The translations under genes were made by a program, and so were the position numbers. Positions 15,090 to 23,849 of a stretch of DNA of 32,558 nt are shown here, in pieces. Source of the DNA: Woeseiaceae bacterium (GTDB lineage Bacteria; Pseudomonadota; Gammaproteobacteria; Steroidobacterales; Woeseiaceae); NCBI GenBank assembly GCA_024640315.1, contig JAHEFF010000038.1, forward strand, positions 1 through 32,558, given 5' to 3'. The notes under the pieces were generated by a model, which did not search any database, was not told the origin of the DNA, and worked only from the letters and a program-made list of their open reading frames with translations. How positions within the stretch are numbered: position 1 is the stretch's first letter; each line of letters opens with the position of its first letter.

Positions 15090-16079
15090 TTAACGACGCC
15101 TTGTGTACTTCACGACCTGCCGCGGCCCCACTTCGGCACCGTATATATTGCCGTCCTTGTCGACGGCGACACCTTCGGCAGCCGTCGTGCTCGCATTGTC
15201 CGGATCCTGGTTCGGATCGGGAATGTGCATCGTGACGAAGCCATCAAACGCGCTGCCAATATAAATGCCGCGCAAATAGCCGCGATTCATGCCCCAGGTC
15301 GTGTTCGACTCGGAGTCAGCCGCATAAAGAATGTCGTTTTGATCGATGAACAGTCCACTGGGCCGCCCGAACTGGCTCCAGGTCTCGAGATGATTGCCGT
15401 CCTGGTCGAATATCTGGATCCTGTTGTTGGCGCGATCGCCAACAAAGAGGCGGCCGGTCGAATCCATTGCCAGCGCGTGCGGGTCGCGGAACTCTCCATA
15501 TTCCCGGCCGGTGGATCCCCAGGTCATGAGGAATTCGCCATCGGCATTGAACTTCACTACCCGGTTGTTGCCATCGCTACCATGACCGTCGACCACGAAT
15601 ATGCTGCCGTCCGGCGCGACCAGCACATCGGAAGGCTGGTTGAATTCGTCGTTGCCGTCACCGGCGACACCTGCCTTGCCGAGGCTCATTAACAGCTCGC
15701 CCTCGGCACTGAATTTGTGAACCTGGTGACCGCGGCCGTTGTCATCGCCGCGCGCGTCGGTTACCCAGACGTTGCCGTCATAATCGACGTGGATGCCATG
15801 AGGCCAGACGATCAGGCCAGCACCGAAGCTCCTGAGCAGATTCCCCTCGGGATCGAACAGGAATATGTTGTCGAGATCTTCGTGCCCGATACAGGTGTTT
15901 TCCCCGCAGCGCTCGGCGACCCAGACGTTTCCTTCAGGTGTCGTGTAAACGGCACTTGTCGAGCCCCAGTCCCGGCCAATATCGCCGAAACCTTTCTGTG
16001 CACTGAATGGGTGACTTGCCACGACGCTTGCGGTGATCACGAGTAGTGCGCCGCCAGCCAAAATACGTTTTACTTTCAT
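15090..16079 (-). CDS. Secreted NHL-repeat beta-propeller protein
   Basis: A signal peptide (MKVKRILAGGALLVITASVVA) is followed by an NHL-type propeller of about six blades. Repeat signatures include HGIHVDYDGNVWVTD, QPSDVLVAPDGSIFVVDG, DPHALAMDSTGRLFVGDRANNRIQIFD, RPSGLFIDQNDILYAAD and AEGVAVDKDGNIYGAE. The His/Asp pattern resembles propellers of peptidyl-alpha-hydroxyglycine alpha-amidating lyase type, but enzymatic activity is unproven and many relatives are plain binding propellers. Two Cys (RCGENTCIG) may form a disulfide. I choose the ATG at 16079 because GGGGAG (16091-16086) lies six bases upstream and the signal peptide starts there; an ATG at 16121 would add 14 residues. It is divergent from the M1 peptidase gene. 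Confidence 0.78.
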   Translation of the reverse strand: MKVKRILAGGALLVITASVVASHPFSAQKGFGDIGRDWGSTSAVYTTPEGNVWVAERCGENTCIGHEDLDNIFLFDPEGNLLRSFGAGLIVWPHGIHVDYDGNVWVTDARGDDNGRGHQVHKFSAEGELLMSLGKAGVAGDGNDEFNQPSDVLVAPDGSIFVVDGHGSDGNNRVVKFNADGEFLMTWGSTGREYGEFRDPHALAMDSTGRLFVGDRANNRIQIFDQDGNHLETWSQFGRPSGLFIDQNDILYAADSESNTTWGMNRGYLRGIYIGSAFDGFVTMHIPDPNQDPDNASTTAAEGVAVDKDGNIYGAEVGPRQVVKYTRRR

Positions 16080-16191
16080 TGTTATCTCCCCGGGATGGAC
16101 CGGGAAATGATACAGCAGCATTGCCGTTTTGACTTATCCAGTGCAGATCGGCTAGCGTCTGCACGAAATACGCAGAATAAGACGTATATAT

Positions 16192-18585
16192 ATGAGAGTG
16201 AATCGAGTGCTGGCGCATCTTGCGCTGGCCATCCTTATCAGCGGTTTGTTGTCCTGTGGCAAGGAGCCGGTCGACGTAGTGCCGGGCGTGTCGCTGGATC
16301 TCGCGACACATCGTGCCGCGACAATTTCAAATATTAATTACGAGCTGTCATTCCTGGTTCCGGAGGGAGAAGATCAGGAAATAGACGGTTTCGTAAATAT
16401 TTCATTCGTCCTGAGTGACCGCGCATCACCGTTGCAACTCGATTTTCGGGAGAGTCCCGACAAGATCAGGCGCGTCGTCGCCAACGGAGAGCAGACCGAC
16501 TTTCTGTTCCAGGACGAACATATTGTAATTCCTGGTTCTGACTTGATGACCGGTCCGAACACCGTCGAAATAGAGTTCACAGCCGGGTCGTCGTCACTGA
16601 ATCGAAATCCGGAGTACCTTTACACGTTGTTTGTGCCTGACCGGGCGAGGACGGCATTCCCGCTTTTCGACCAGCCGGACCTGAAGGCCAGCTACCAATT
16701 GACCCTGATCATCCCGAACGGCTGGACTGCAATGTCCAACGCGCCGATCAGTGACGTTGCCGACGTTCCGTCCGGCGTGCGGTACCGCTTCCTGAAGTCC
16801 GACAGGATCAGTTCCTATCTTTTTTCGTTCGTCGCGGGAAAGTTCGAGACCGTTGCCAGGGAAATCGATGGCAGGACGATCACCATGTTGCATCGGGAAA
16901 CCGATGCGGAAAAAGTAGCGCGGAACATCGACGACATTTTTGCCCTGCATGCAGCGTCTATCGACTGGCTCGAGGAGTACAGCGGAATAGACTATCCGTA
17001 CCAGAAATTTGGCTTCGCCTTGATACCGGCGTTTCCGTACGGCGGCATGGAACATGTAGGGGCGATTCAATACAGAGCATCCAGCCTGTTCCTGGACGAG
17101 GCGCCTTCGGAAACCCGGCTCCTTGGCCGCGCCGGACTTATCGCCCACGAAACTGCACATATGTGGTTTGGCAACCTCGTCACGATGGAGTGGTTCAACG
17201 ACGTCTGGACGAAAGAGGTATTTGCGAATTTCATGGCGGCTAAAATCGTCAATCCGGGCTTTCCTGACGTTAACCACGACCTGAACTTCCTGGTCCGGCA
17301 TTATCCGAGCGCCTATTCCGTCGATCGGACCAGTGGTGCCAATGCCATCAGGCAGTTCCTGCCCAATCTTAATGAGGCGGGGCAAATGTACGGTGCCATT
17401 ATCTACAACAAGGCACCGATCATGATGCGTCATCTCGAAGAAATGATGGGCGAGGAATTGTTCCGCGAGGGTATGCAGGAATATCTGGAGACGTTCGCAT
17501 TCGGCAACGCCACCTGGCCTGCGCTGGTCGAAATTCTGGATCGAAAATCAGATGAGGACCTGCAAGCCTGGAGTCAAGTCTGGGTCGAAACGGCCGGGCG
17601 GGGTGGAATTGAAGCTCAGTGGAAAACTGGCGCCGACGGCGAAAGCGACAATTTCAGATACGGTCTTGTGCCTGCCAATATCAGCAGTCTCGAGTCGTGG
17701 GAAGCGCTGGGGGAGGTCGCCAGGGCGGCTGGACTCATTAACCTGTATGAACAGCTGCTTGCCGGCGAAGGCCCGCGCCCGGAACAGTATTTTGAATTGT
17801 TGACCGGCATTGTCGAGATCGAAGAAAACCAGCTGGTACTGGATCTGGCGCTGGGTCAGCTCCACCGCGTTTTCTGGTCGCTGCTGTCGGAGGCTGCGCG
17901 CAACGATCATGCGCCGGTTGTTGAGCGTGTTCTGTGGGACGCGATGCTTGCACAGACCGAGGCCAGCAAACGAAAAGTCTATTTCGAGGCGTTTGTCGAT
18001 ATCGCGCTGACGCCTGATGAAATTCGTCGGGCACGGGACGTTTGGTCAGGCGAGGTCCAGATCGACAATCTGCCACTGGCTGAGAATGACCTGATTGCAA
18101 TGGCGCAAATTTTGGCGATCAAGTTGCCCGAGGATGCCGAGACCATCGTCGCAACACAGATCGAGAACACGGAAAACCCCGATAATGTCAGGAAGCTCGA
18201 ATTCATCGCGCCTTCGCTTTCTGCGGATCCGGAGATCCGGAACCGTTTCTTTGCCTCACTTGCCGACGAGAAGAACCGGCAGACGGAATCGTGGGTGCTC
18301 GATGCACTTGCCAATCTTCATCATCCCTTGCGAATTGACCAGTCGGAGCAATACATCCGGCCAAGTCTCGAATTGCTGCAGGAGATCCAGGTCACCGGAG
18401 ATATTTTCTTCCCGAAACGCTGGCTTGATGAGACACTTGGAAACCACCGGTCCAGGGCTGCCGTACTGACGGTGAGAACGTTTCTGGATGAGCGGCCGGA
18501 TTACAACGAACAATTGAGAATGAAAATCCTGCAATCTGCGGACATGATGTTTCGTGCCAATGTCATCCTCGGCGCTGGCCAGTAG
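16192..18585 (+). CDS. M1-family aminopeptidase lipoprotein
   Basis: This is a zinc aminopeptidase of family M1 (797 aa) anchored by a lipoprotein signal (LLSC, Cys22). An N-terminal beta-rich domain precedes the catalytic domain. The exopeptidase motif is GGMEH (residues 284-288), in place of the usual GAMEN. The zinc site is HETAH (His319, Glu320, His323) with Glu342 in WTKEVFANF at the exact M1 spacing. A C-terminal helical repeat domain (from about residue 500) is typical. It should release N-terminal amino acids from peptides in the periplasm or at the cell surface. The ATG at 16192 has no obvious Shine-Dalgarno sequence; the preceding bases are TA-rich. It is followed after 22 bases by the exchanger gene. 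Confidence 0.9.
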   Translation: MRVNRVLAHLALAILISGLLSCGKEPVDVVPGVSLDLATHRAATISNINYELSFLVPEGEDQEIDGFVNISFVLSDRASPLQLDFRESPDKIRRVVANGEQTDFLFQDEHIVIPGSDLMTGPNTVEIEFTAGSSSLNRNPEYLYTLFVPDRARTAFPLFDQPDLKASYQLTLIIPNGWTAMSNAPISDVADVPSGVRYRFLKSDRISSYLFSFVAGKFETVAREIDGRTITMLHRETDAEKVARNIDDIFALHAASIDWLEEYSGIDYPYQKFGFALIPAFPYGGMEHVGAIQYRASSLFLDEAPSETRLLGRAGLIAHETAHMWFGNLVTMEWFNDVWTKEVFANFMAAKIVNPGFPDVNHDLNFLVRHYPSAYSVDRTSGANAIRQFLPNLNEAGQMYGAIIYNKAPIMMRHLEEMMGEELFREGMQEYLETFAFGNATWPALVEILDRKSDEDLQAWSQVWVETAGRGGIEAQWKTGADGESDNFRYGLVPANISSLESWEALGEVARAAGLINLYEQLLAGEGPRPEQYFELLTGIVEIEENQLVLDLALGQLHRVFWSLLSEAARNDHAPVVERVLWDAMLAQTEASKRKVYFEAFVDIALTPDEIRRARDVWSGEVQIDNLPLAENDLIAMAQILAIKLPEDAETIVATQIENTENPDNVRKLEFIAPSLSADPEIRNRFFASLADEKNRQTESWVLDALANLHHPLRIDQSEQYIRPSLELLQEIQVTGDIFFPKRWLDETLGNHRSRAAVLTVRTFLDERPDYNEQLRMKILQSADMMFRANVILGAGQ

Positions 18586-18607
18586 TAACAAGTTGACACA
18601 ATGCTAA

Positions 18608-19558
18608 ATGCTTAACTTTCTACTATTGATTTGCGGCATTGCCGGACTGTGGCTCGGCTCTGAAACCCTGATCAAAGGGGCCATGTCACTCGCGGAACGA
18701 TACCGAGTATCCGATGCTTTATTTGGCATGCTGGTGCTGGCTATCGGCACCGATCTACCAGAGTTGTTTGTCGCCTTCGATGCATCCTTTCGCAGTCTTG
18801 CCGGCGAAGACCTGTCGGGTATCGTTATTGGCAGCGCAATTGGCAGTACGATTGGTCAGTTCGCACTGGTTTTTGGTGTGGCTGGTTTCATCGGTTATGA
18901 CGCGATGAAACGGCAGTATCTGCCAAGGAATGCCTTCTTCCTCGTTGGCGGCGTTATAGCGCTCTTCATCTTTTCGTGGGACGGCGTCATTTCCCGCGTG
19001 GAGGGTGTGGCGCTTGTCGTCTACTACGCAACTTATCTCGGTGTGTTGATATTCAGACGAGCGGAAATTGAAGATGATGGTGTCAATGTCTCGCACATAG
19101 CCGCCTGGAAGGCCTGGCTTATCCTTGCCGCCGGACTCGTGTTGTTATTGGTTGCCGCAGAGCTCACCGTCGTCTCCGCCGCAGAGTTTGCCAAAGACTT
19201 CGGCATGAGCAATATCGCAATATCGGCAATTGTCATCGGCATGGGCAGCAGCCTGCCGGAGCTCTCGGTCTCTTTCGTTGCGCTGATAAGAAAGCGCGGC
19301 GGCCTGTCGGTTGGAAACCTGGTTGGCAGCAACGTTCTGGATACGCTGCTGGTGCCGGGCATCGCAGCAGTTATTTCGCCATTAACTGTGCCGGCCGCGA
19401 TCCTGTTCGTCGACCTTCCGGTACTGTTTGTTGTTACTGTTCTCGTCCTGTACTTCCTGTACGTAACCCGGCGGGGCATCAAGGCATTTGAGGCGATAAT
19501 CCTGATGGCGATTTACCTGACCTACGTTGCTGTTCGTTTGGCAGGTCCGGGGTCTTGA
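18608..19558 (+). CDS. Ca2+/cation exchanger family (CaCA, YrbG-like)
   Basis: A 316-residue inner-membrane antiporter with about ten transmembrane helices and two inverted alpha repeats. Repeat 1 reads VLAIGTDLPELFVAFDAS (Asp49, Glu52) and repeat 2 reads VIGMGSSLPELSVSFVAL, followed by GNLVGSNVLDTLLVPG. The pair of acidic residues in PEL binds the cation. Canonical repeat 1 has GTSLPE; here Asp replaces the Ser. This and the ENL-free linker suggest cation specificity may differ from Na+/Ca2+. The ATG lies 22 bases after the M1 peptidase stop, so co-transcription is likely, though no functional link is obvious. Confidence 0.85.
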   Translation: MLNFLLLICGIAGLWLGSETLIKGAMSLAERYRVSDALFGMLVLAIGTDLPELFVAFDASFRSLAGEDLSGIVIGSAIGSTIGQFALVFGVAGFIGYDAMKRQYLPRNAFFLVGGVIALFIFSWDGVISRVEGVALVVYYATYLGVLIFRRAEIEDDGVNVSHIAAWKAWLILAAGLVLLLVAAELTVVSAAEFAKDFGMSNIAISAIVIGMGSSLPELSVSFVALIRKRGGLSVGNLVGSNVLDTLLVPGIAAVISPLTVPAAILFVDLPVLFVVTVLVLYFLYVTRRGIKAFEAIILMAIYLTYVAVRLAGPGS

Positions 19559-19565
19559 GTCACCA

Positions 19566-20573
19566 CTAAAGATTCAACTTTCGTTTCAGCACCTCTCTGA
19601 GCTGCGGCAGGCTTTCCGGATCTATCACATTGATTCCTTCAACGCCTGAAAGCCGGCGTACGAGGTCAATAGCCGCAGAGGTGCTGGTTGCGGGCCCGGT
19701 GACGAGGTCGGGTACCAGGCCAAAGGCCTTTTCGACGCCGATGACCGCGTACGGATCGAATGCGCAAAGAATTGTGCAACGGATATTTTTGTCGCCGAGT
19801 TCCTCGATGGCGGCAGTGCCATTGTAAGGTTCCAGCGGAGACGCACCGGCCTCCACCACCAGGAAGTCCGGTTCCAGGCTGTCAATGTGATGCAGGAGAG
19901 GCCGAATGGCTTTGCGAAAAACATCTTCGGGCTCAACGGTAGATGGCAAGCCGGCATCGACAAAGTCGAATACCTGGTAGGCGCCGGCATCCCGGAAGCT
20001 CAAGATATCGCGATAACGGCCGGCACCGGTAAGCTTGGCACCGATGACCTTTTTGCCCATTCTTTCCAGCTCGTGCACAACAAGTCGACCGGTCGTCGTT
20101 TTCCCGGATGACATGGACGTGCCGACGAGCAATATGGTGGGCACGTTGAATTTGCCGCTGGTGCCGATCGTGAAATCAGACATACACACCTTTTCGCCGT
20201 TACGCATTACGTGTCCGGTGTAGTCGAGCCTGGTTACTGGCGGGATCAGGGTGGACAGTGACGTGACTGCGCCAAAGAGTCCTGCGCTGGTCATCGCGTG
20301 CATCGAATCACCGCTAATGTCCATCCAGCTTCCCGCCGCTTCCAGCGTCGCGGCACGATTGCCAAATGCACCGATCACGCAGTCCCTTCGCAAGGCTTGA
20401 ACCATGCGTCCGGAAGCCAGTTCGAATTGCAGCAACCGATATCTCGGGCCGGTGATTTCGCCAATTACAAAGTCGCCGGATGCCCAGTGCTCTTTCGAAA
20501 GCCTGGCAATTTCGTAAGGCTCACGATCGAGATCGGAGCATCGCGTGAGTGAGCTACGCAGCGTGACTGTCAT
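19566..20573 (-). CDS. P-loop NTPase with N-terminal domain, DUF1611-like
   Basis: A 335-residue cytosolic protein in two parts. Residues 1-140 form an N-terminal domain (GDFVIGEITGPRYRLLQFEL, CVIGAFGNRAATLE), followed by a P-loop NTPase domain with GTSMSSGKTT (residues 151-160), then KLTGAGRYRD, FVDAGLPST and VVEAGASPLEP. The NTPase part resembles DUF1611 and dethiobiotin-synthetase/MobB-like folds; the substrate is unknown. I take the ATG at 20573: it overlaps the peptidase stop (ATGA) and has GGGGA six bases upstream, whereas the ATG at 20585 has none. As last gene of a three-gene operon with a carboxypeptidase and a flavin-binding protein, it may act on a peptide-derived compound, but that is speculation. 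Confidence 0.65.
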   Translation of the reverse strand: MTVTLRSSLTRCSDLDREPYEIARLSKEHWASGDFVIGEITGPRYRLLQFELASGRMVQALRRDCVIGAFGNRAATLEAAGSWMDISGDSMHAMTSAGLFGAVTSLSTLIPPVTRLDYTGHVMRNGEKVCMSDFTIGTSGKFNVPTILLVGTSMSSGKTTTGRLVVHELERMGKKVIGAKLTGAGRYRDILSFRDAGAYQVFDFVDAGLPSTVEPEDVFRKAIRPLLHHIDSLEPDFLVVEAGASPLEPYNGTAAIEELGDKNIRCTILCAFDPYAVIGVEKAFGLVPDLVTGPATSTSAAIDLVRRLSGVEGINVIDPESLPQLREVLKRKLNL

Positions 20574-21742
20574 GCGGTTCCCCATTCGGTCGGCGGCGCC
20601 AGCAGCAGGAGAGCAAGAAGCGCGGTTCGCTCGAGTGTTTTATCGATATAAAGGAATTCGTGCTCGGCGTGTGCGCCGTGCCCGACTGGACCAAGCCCAT
20701 CCAGCGTCGCCGTGTACTGGCTGGTGGTATTGCCATCTGAACCACCACCGGCACGCCCTTGTTGCAGGCTGAGGCCAAGGTCCCTTCCAAGCGCCTTGGC
20801 CTGTTCCCACAACGCCTTGTTGCGAGGCGTCTGTTCCATCGATGGCCGGCCGATACCGCCCTCTATAGTGAGGCGAACGCCAGGCGTCGTCGGCTGCATC
20901 CCGTGAATAGCCGCCTCGATGTGCTCGCCATCGGCAATGGTCGGCACGCGAACATCGACGACTGCCTGGCTGTGTGGTGCGATGACATTTGGTTGCAGAC
21001 CGCCGTCAACCGTGCCGACATTGACACTGATGCCCTTGTCGAAATCGTTGAGTGCGAAAAGCATCTGGATGACATGGGACAGCTCCAGGATCGCACTGGC
21101 GCCGCCTTCGGGGTCCAGCCCGGCATGGGCAGCCTTGCCGTGCACCGTGACAATGAATCGGCCAATTCCCTTGCGTTCTGTCTTGATCGCGCCTTCCTCG
21201 CCCATCGACGGCTCGAGCACGAAGGCGCGTTGCACGCTCCTGGCGAGCGCACGCACGTATTTGGTTGATGTCCGGCTGCCGATCTCCTCGTCAGAATTGA
21301 TGAAGATGACCGGTTCCAGCGGCATGGGCAGGTTGAGCTCCCGGAGGGCCTTCAGCGCGAAGGCGATTTGCGTCAATCCGCCTTTCATATCGAAGACGCC
21401 CGGGCCGCGAATGACATTGCCCTCTATGGTGAACGGCCGTTTGGCGGTTGTACCGAGAGGCCAGACGGTGTCGAAATGGCCGACGAGCAACTGTGCCGGT
21501 AACGCACGGTCGCGCTTGTCGCGCCGTGCGAAAAAGTGTACATGCCCGTTGTTTGCCTCGGGCTTGCGAACCCTGAACCCGAGCGACGTGAACGCATCGG
21601 TCAAAACAGAAATCATCAGGCGATGCGACTCGGGTGTCGACGATGGCGTTTCCGCATCAACCATGTGCTTCAGAAGTTCGATCAGTTCGGATTGCTGATC
21701 CTGAATATATTGCAGAATTCGATCGGCATTACCGTGTTTCAT
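20570..21742 (-). CDS. M20-family metallopeptidase (glutamate carboxypeptidase-like)
   Basis: A cytosolic M20 peptidase of CPG2 type (390 aa). The co-catalytic zinc ligands and neighbours are visible: GHFDTVW (His89, Asp91), GVFDMKGG (Asp118), NSDEEIGS (Glu152 base, Glu153 ligand), VLEPSMG (Glu177) and the C-terminal HGAHAEHEF (His358). The dimerisation lid (HGKAAHAGLDPEGGASAI) is present. It should cleave C-terminal amino acids, often glutamate, from N-acyl or peptidyl substrates. No signal peptide is seen. It overlaps the downstream NTPase gene and starts eight bases after the flavin reductase-like gene, a clear operon. Confidence 0.85.
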   Translation of the reverse strand: MKHGNADRILQYIQDQQSELIELLKHMVDAETPSSTPESHRLMISVLTDAFTSLGFRVRKPEANNGHVHFFARRDKRDRALPAQLLVGHFDTVWPLGTTAKRPFTIEGNVIRGPGVFDMKGGLTQIAFALKALRELNLPMPLEPVIFINSDEEIGSRTSTKYVRALARSVQRAFVLEPSMGEEGAIKTERKGIGRFIVTVHGKAAHAGLDPEGGASAILELSHVIQMLFALNDFDKGISVNVGTVDGGLQPNVIAPHSQAVVDVRVPTIADGEHIEAAIHGMQPTTPGVRLTIEGGIGRPSMEQTPRNKALWEQAKALGRDLGLSLQQGRAGGGSDGNTTSQYTATLDGLGPVGHGAHAEHEFLYIDKTLERTALLALLLLAPPTEWGTA

Positions 21743-21749
21743 GTCGGCT

Positions 21750-22358
21750 CTACCGCTTCATGTGCGCCGGAAACGGAAACGCATTGGAGCGCGTAATGGT
21801 GGCAAAGCGTCCGGGTGGCAGGTAAGCCATCAATGGCGCTTCGTGTATCAATTCCTGATCATCAAGTTCAGTCGAGCGGATGTAGTCCGGGTGTGCGCGG
21901 GCTGCGACAACCTCGCCGGTAATCAGGCAGTTCTCACCGAAGCCCTCGACGGTCTTGTGATGTTTGCACTCAAGGAAGAGATAGGCGTCCTCGATGAACT
22001 CGCCATCAACCTGCTTCGCAGGGAAGGTAGGAAAACCCTGCAGTATTGTCTTTGCGCCATCCTCACAACGCGGAGATGCGGCGAGGCTTGCGTAGAGCAC
22101 CTGTGACGGCTTCGGGTAGCTGACCGTAAATTCGCCGGCCCGCTTGATGTTTACATAGGTTTGGTGTCGCGGGCTGCAAACAAAACCGAAGTAATTTTGC
22201 CACCCCAGTGGAAAGGCCATGTGTTTCGGAGCGAGGTCCAGGCTGCCATCCTCATCCCGTGTGCCCACCAGCACCAGCGGCGCAACCATAAAGCAGCGGT
22301 CCCAGATTGGCTTGCTGGCGTCCAACTCTACGATCTGACTCACAGTAGATTTGTTCAC
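21750..22358 (-). CDS. Flavin reductase-like (FMN-binding split-barrel) protein
   Basis: A 202-residue soluble protein of the DIM6/NTAB flavin reductase family. The split-barrel signature runs through MVAPLVLVGTRDEDGSLDLAPKHMAFPLGW, FGFVCSPRHQTYVNIKRAGEFTVSYP, and FLECKHHKTVEGFGENCLITGEVVAA. Such proteins bind FMN or FAD and either supply reduced flavin to a monooxygenase or act alone. No oxygenase partner is nearby. It is the first gene of the operon, with the M20 peptidase and the P-loop NTPase downstream. Start ATG at 22358. Confidence 0.75.
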   Translation of the reverse strand: MNKSTVSQIVELDASKPIWDRCFMVAPLVLVGTRDEDGSLDLAPKHMAFPLGWQNYFGFVCSPRHQTYVNIKRAGEFTVSYPKPSQVLYASLAASPRCEDGAKTILQGFPTFPAKQVDGEFIEDAYLFLECKHHKTVEGFGENCLITGEVVAARAHPDYIRSTELDDQELIHEAPLMAYLPPGRFATITRSNAFPFPAHMKR

Positions 22359-22466
22359 GATGCTGACCTCGGCACGTGACGCACACGCGCATTACCCTAA
22401 CTTCAAGGTACTGCCGGGTCGGGCTTTCTTGAATAGGTAAAACCCGATAATCGGAACGAGGACTGC

Positions 22467-23771
22467 TTATTTGAAGCGTTCGCCACCTTTGATGACGACA
22501 TCGATGCGCTGCAGAATACCGATATCAGTCAGGGGGTTGCCACGAACGGCAACGATGTCGCCGTAGCGGCTCGTTTCTATGGCGCCGACGTCATCGGACC
22601 AGCCGATGTAATTCGCCGCGACTGATGTTGCAGCCTTGATAGCCTGCATCGGCGTCATGCCGCGCTCGACCATGACCGGAAACATCTTCGCGTTGTCGCC
22701 GTGAGGATAGACTGCGGCATCCGTGCCGAAAATGATCGGCACCCCGGCCGCGTGCGCTTTTGTGAACACCTGTCGCTGCGCCTCGGTAGTCTCGTCATTC
22801 TTGCGCAGGAACTCCGCGGGCCAGCCCTGTTCGCGACCGACCGTCGCGATATGAGTACCGTTGTATATGTCCATTGAGAATGCGACGTCATGCTGCACGG
22901 CCAGTGCGATTGCTTCATCGTCAGCGAGGGATGCGTGCTCAATCGAGTCGGCGCCGGCAAGAATGGCGTCCTTGATCGACTCTGCACCATGGGCGTGCGC
23001 GGTCAGTTTGATGCCCGCCGCATGCGCGACCTCTGCCACAGCCTGCAGTTCCTCCCGGGTCATTTCCGGAGCGCCGGGAACACCGCCAAAAGCCAGCACC
23101 GCCCCGGACGCGATGGCTTTCAGCACGTCCGCCCCGCCAGCGACCGCAATTTGCGCTTTGCGCCTGAATTCGTCCGGGCCACGGGCGATGCCCATGCGAA
23201 CGCGTGCCGGAATATCTTCTTCTTCATAGCCTGGTATCACGAGGTCGCCGCCGCCACCGGGAATCGTCAGGTAAAAACCCGCGGTCTGCATCCGTGGTCC
23301 ATCAATCTCGCCACTGTTGATACGGTCGCGAAGAACGCGGCCTGCCCAACCGTTATATGCACCGACATTGCGCACCGTTGTGAAGCCGGCGCCCAGCGTG
23401 ACAGCGGCATTTCCCCGGGCGATTTCCTGTTCGTCCTCGAGGCTTCGGGTGTAGAAGATACTCAGGTTCGCAGCACTACCGTCACGTTCGACAAGATGGG
23501 TATGCGTATCAATCAGGCCGGGGAGACAGGTGTAATCGGACAGGTCGATATAGTCGTCCGTCGAGGGCGGCCCATCCAGGATGGCATCGATCCGCCCGTT
23601 GAATATAGCCACCGTCTTGTTGGACATCGGCTCGTCCGCGATACCGTCTATCAAGGTGCCGCAGTGAACCGTAACCAAGTTAATGTCAGGGGCGCTGGTC
23701 TCGACCGGAGTGGCGTCACAGGCGCCCAGGGCAGCCGCTGCAACCAGTGAAGTGATTACGCGTGCCATCAT
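22467..23771 (-). CDS. Amidohydrolase lipoprotein (imidazolonepropionase/prolidase-like)
   Basis: A metal-dependent amidohydrolase-superfamily enzyme (434 aa) with a lipoprotein signal (lipobox LGAC, Cys18), so it acts in the periplasm. The TIM-barrel motifs are PGLIDTHTHLVERDG (His90-x-His92), the Lys/His region GADVLKAIASG, KLTAHAHGAESI, SIEHASL and FGTDAAVYPHGDN (catalytic Asp). This motif set is typical of the Xaa-Pro dipeptidase-like group, so a peptide or cyclic amide substrate is likely. An upstream extension of the same frame lies antisense to the serine hydrolase and is spurious. I start at ATG 23771, just before the signal sequence; ATG 23792 is an alternative. It is divergent from the serine hydrolase gene. 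Confidence 0.82.
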   Translation of the reverse strand: MMARVITSLVAAAALGACDATPVETSAPDINLVTVHCGTLIDGIADEPMSNKTVAIFNGRIDAILDGPPSTDDYIDLSDYTCLPGLIDTHTHLVERDGSAANLSIFYTRSLEDEQEIARGNAAVTLGAGFTTVRNVGAYNGWAGRVLRDRINSGEIDGPRMQTAGFYLTIPGGGGDLVIPGYEEEDIPARVRMGIARGPDEFRRKAQIAVAGGADVLKAIASGAVLAFGGVPGAPEMTREELQAVAEVAHAAGIKLTAHAHGAESIKDAILAGADSIEHASLADDEAIALAVQHDVAFSMDIYNGTHIATVGREQGWPAEFLRKNDETTEAQRQVFTKAHAAGVPIIFGTDAAVYPHGDNAKMFPVMVERGMTPMQAIKAATSVAANYIGWSDDVGAIETSRYGDIVAVRGNPLTDIGILQRIDVVIKGGERFK

Positions 23772-23849
23772 CTTTTCTGCCGGAATTGTCATGTCAGCCC
23801 AATTATTGCACTCTTTCGGCGGAATACGTCGCAATTGGGGAAGGGGGAG

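Noticed and set aside
18593..18626. Consensus-like TTGACA before the exchanger gene
   Set aside because: No -10 box lies at 16-18 bp spacing; the only TA-rich hexamer is 22 bp away and inside the gene.
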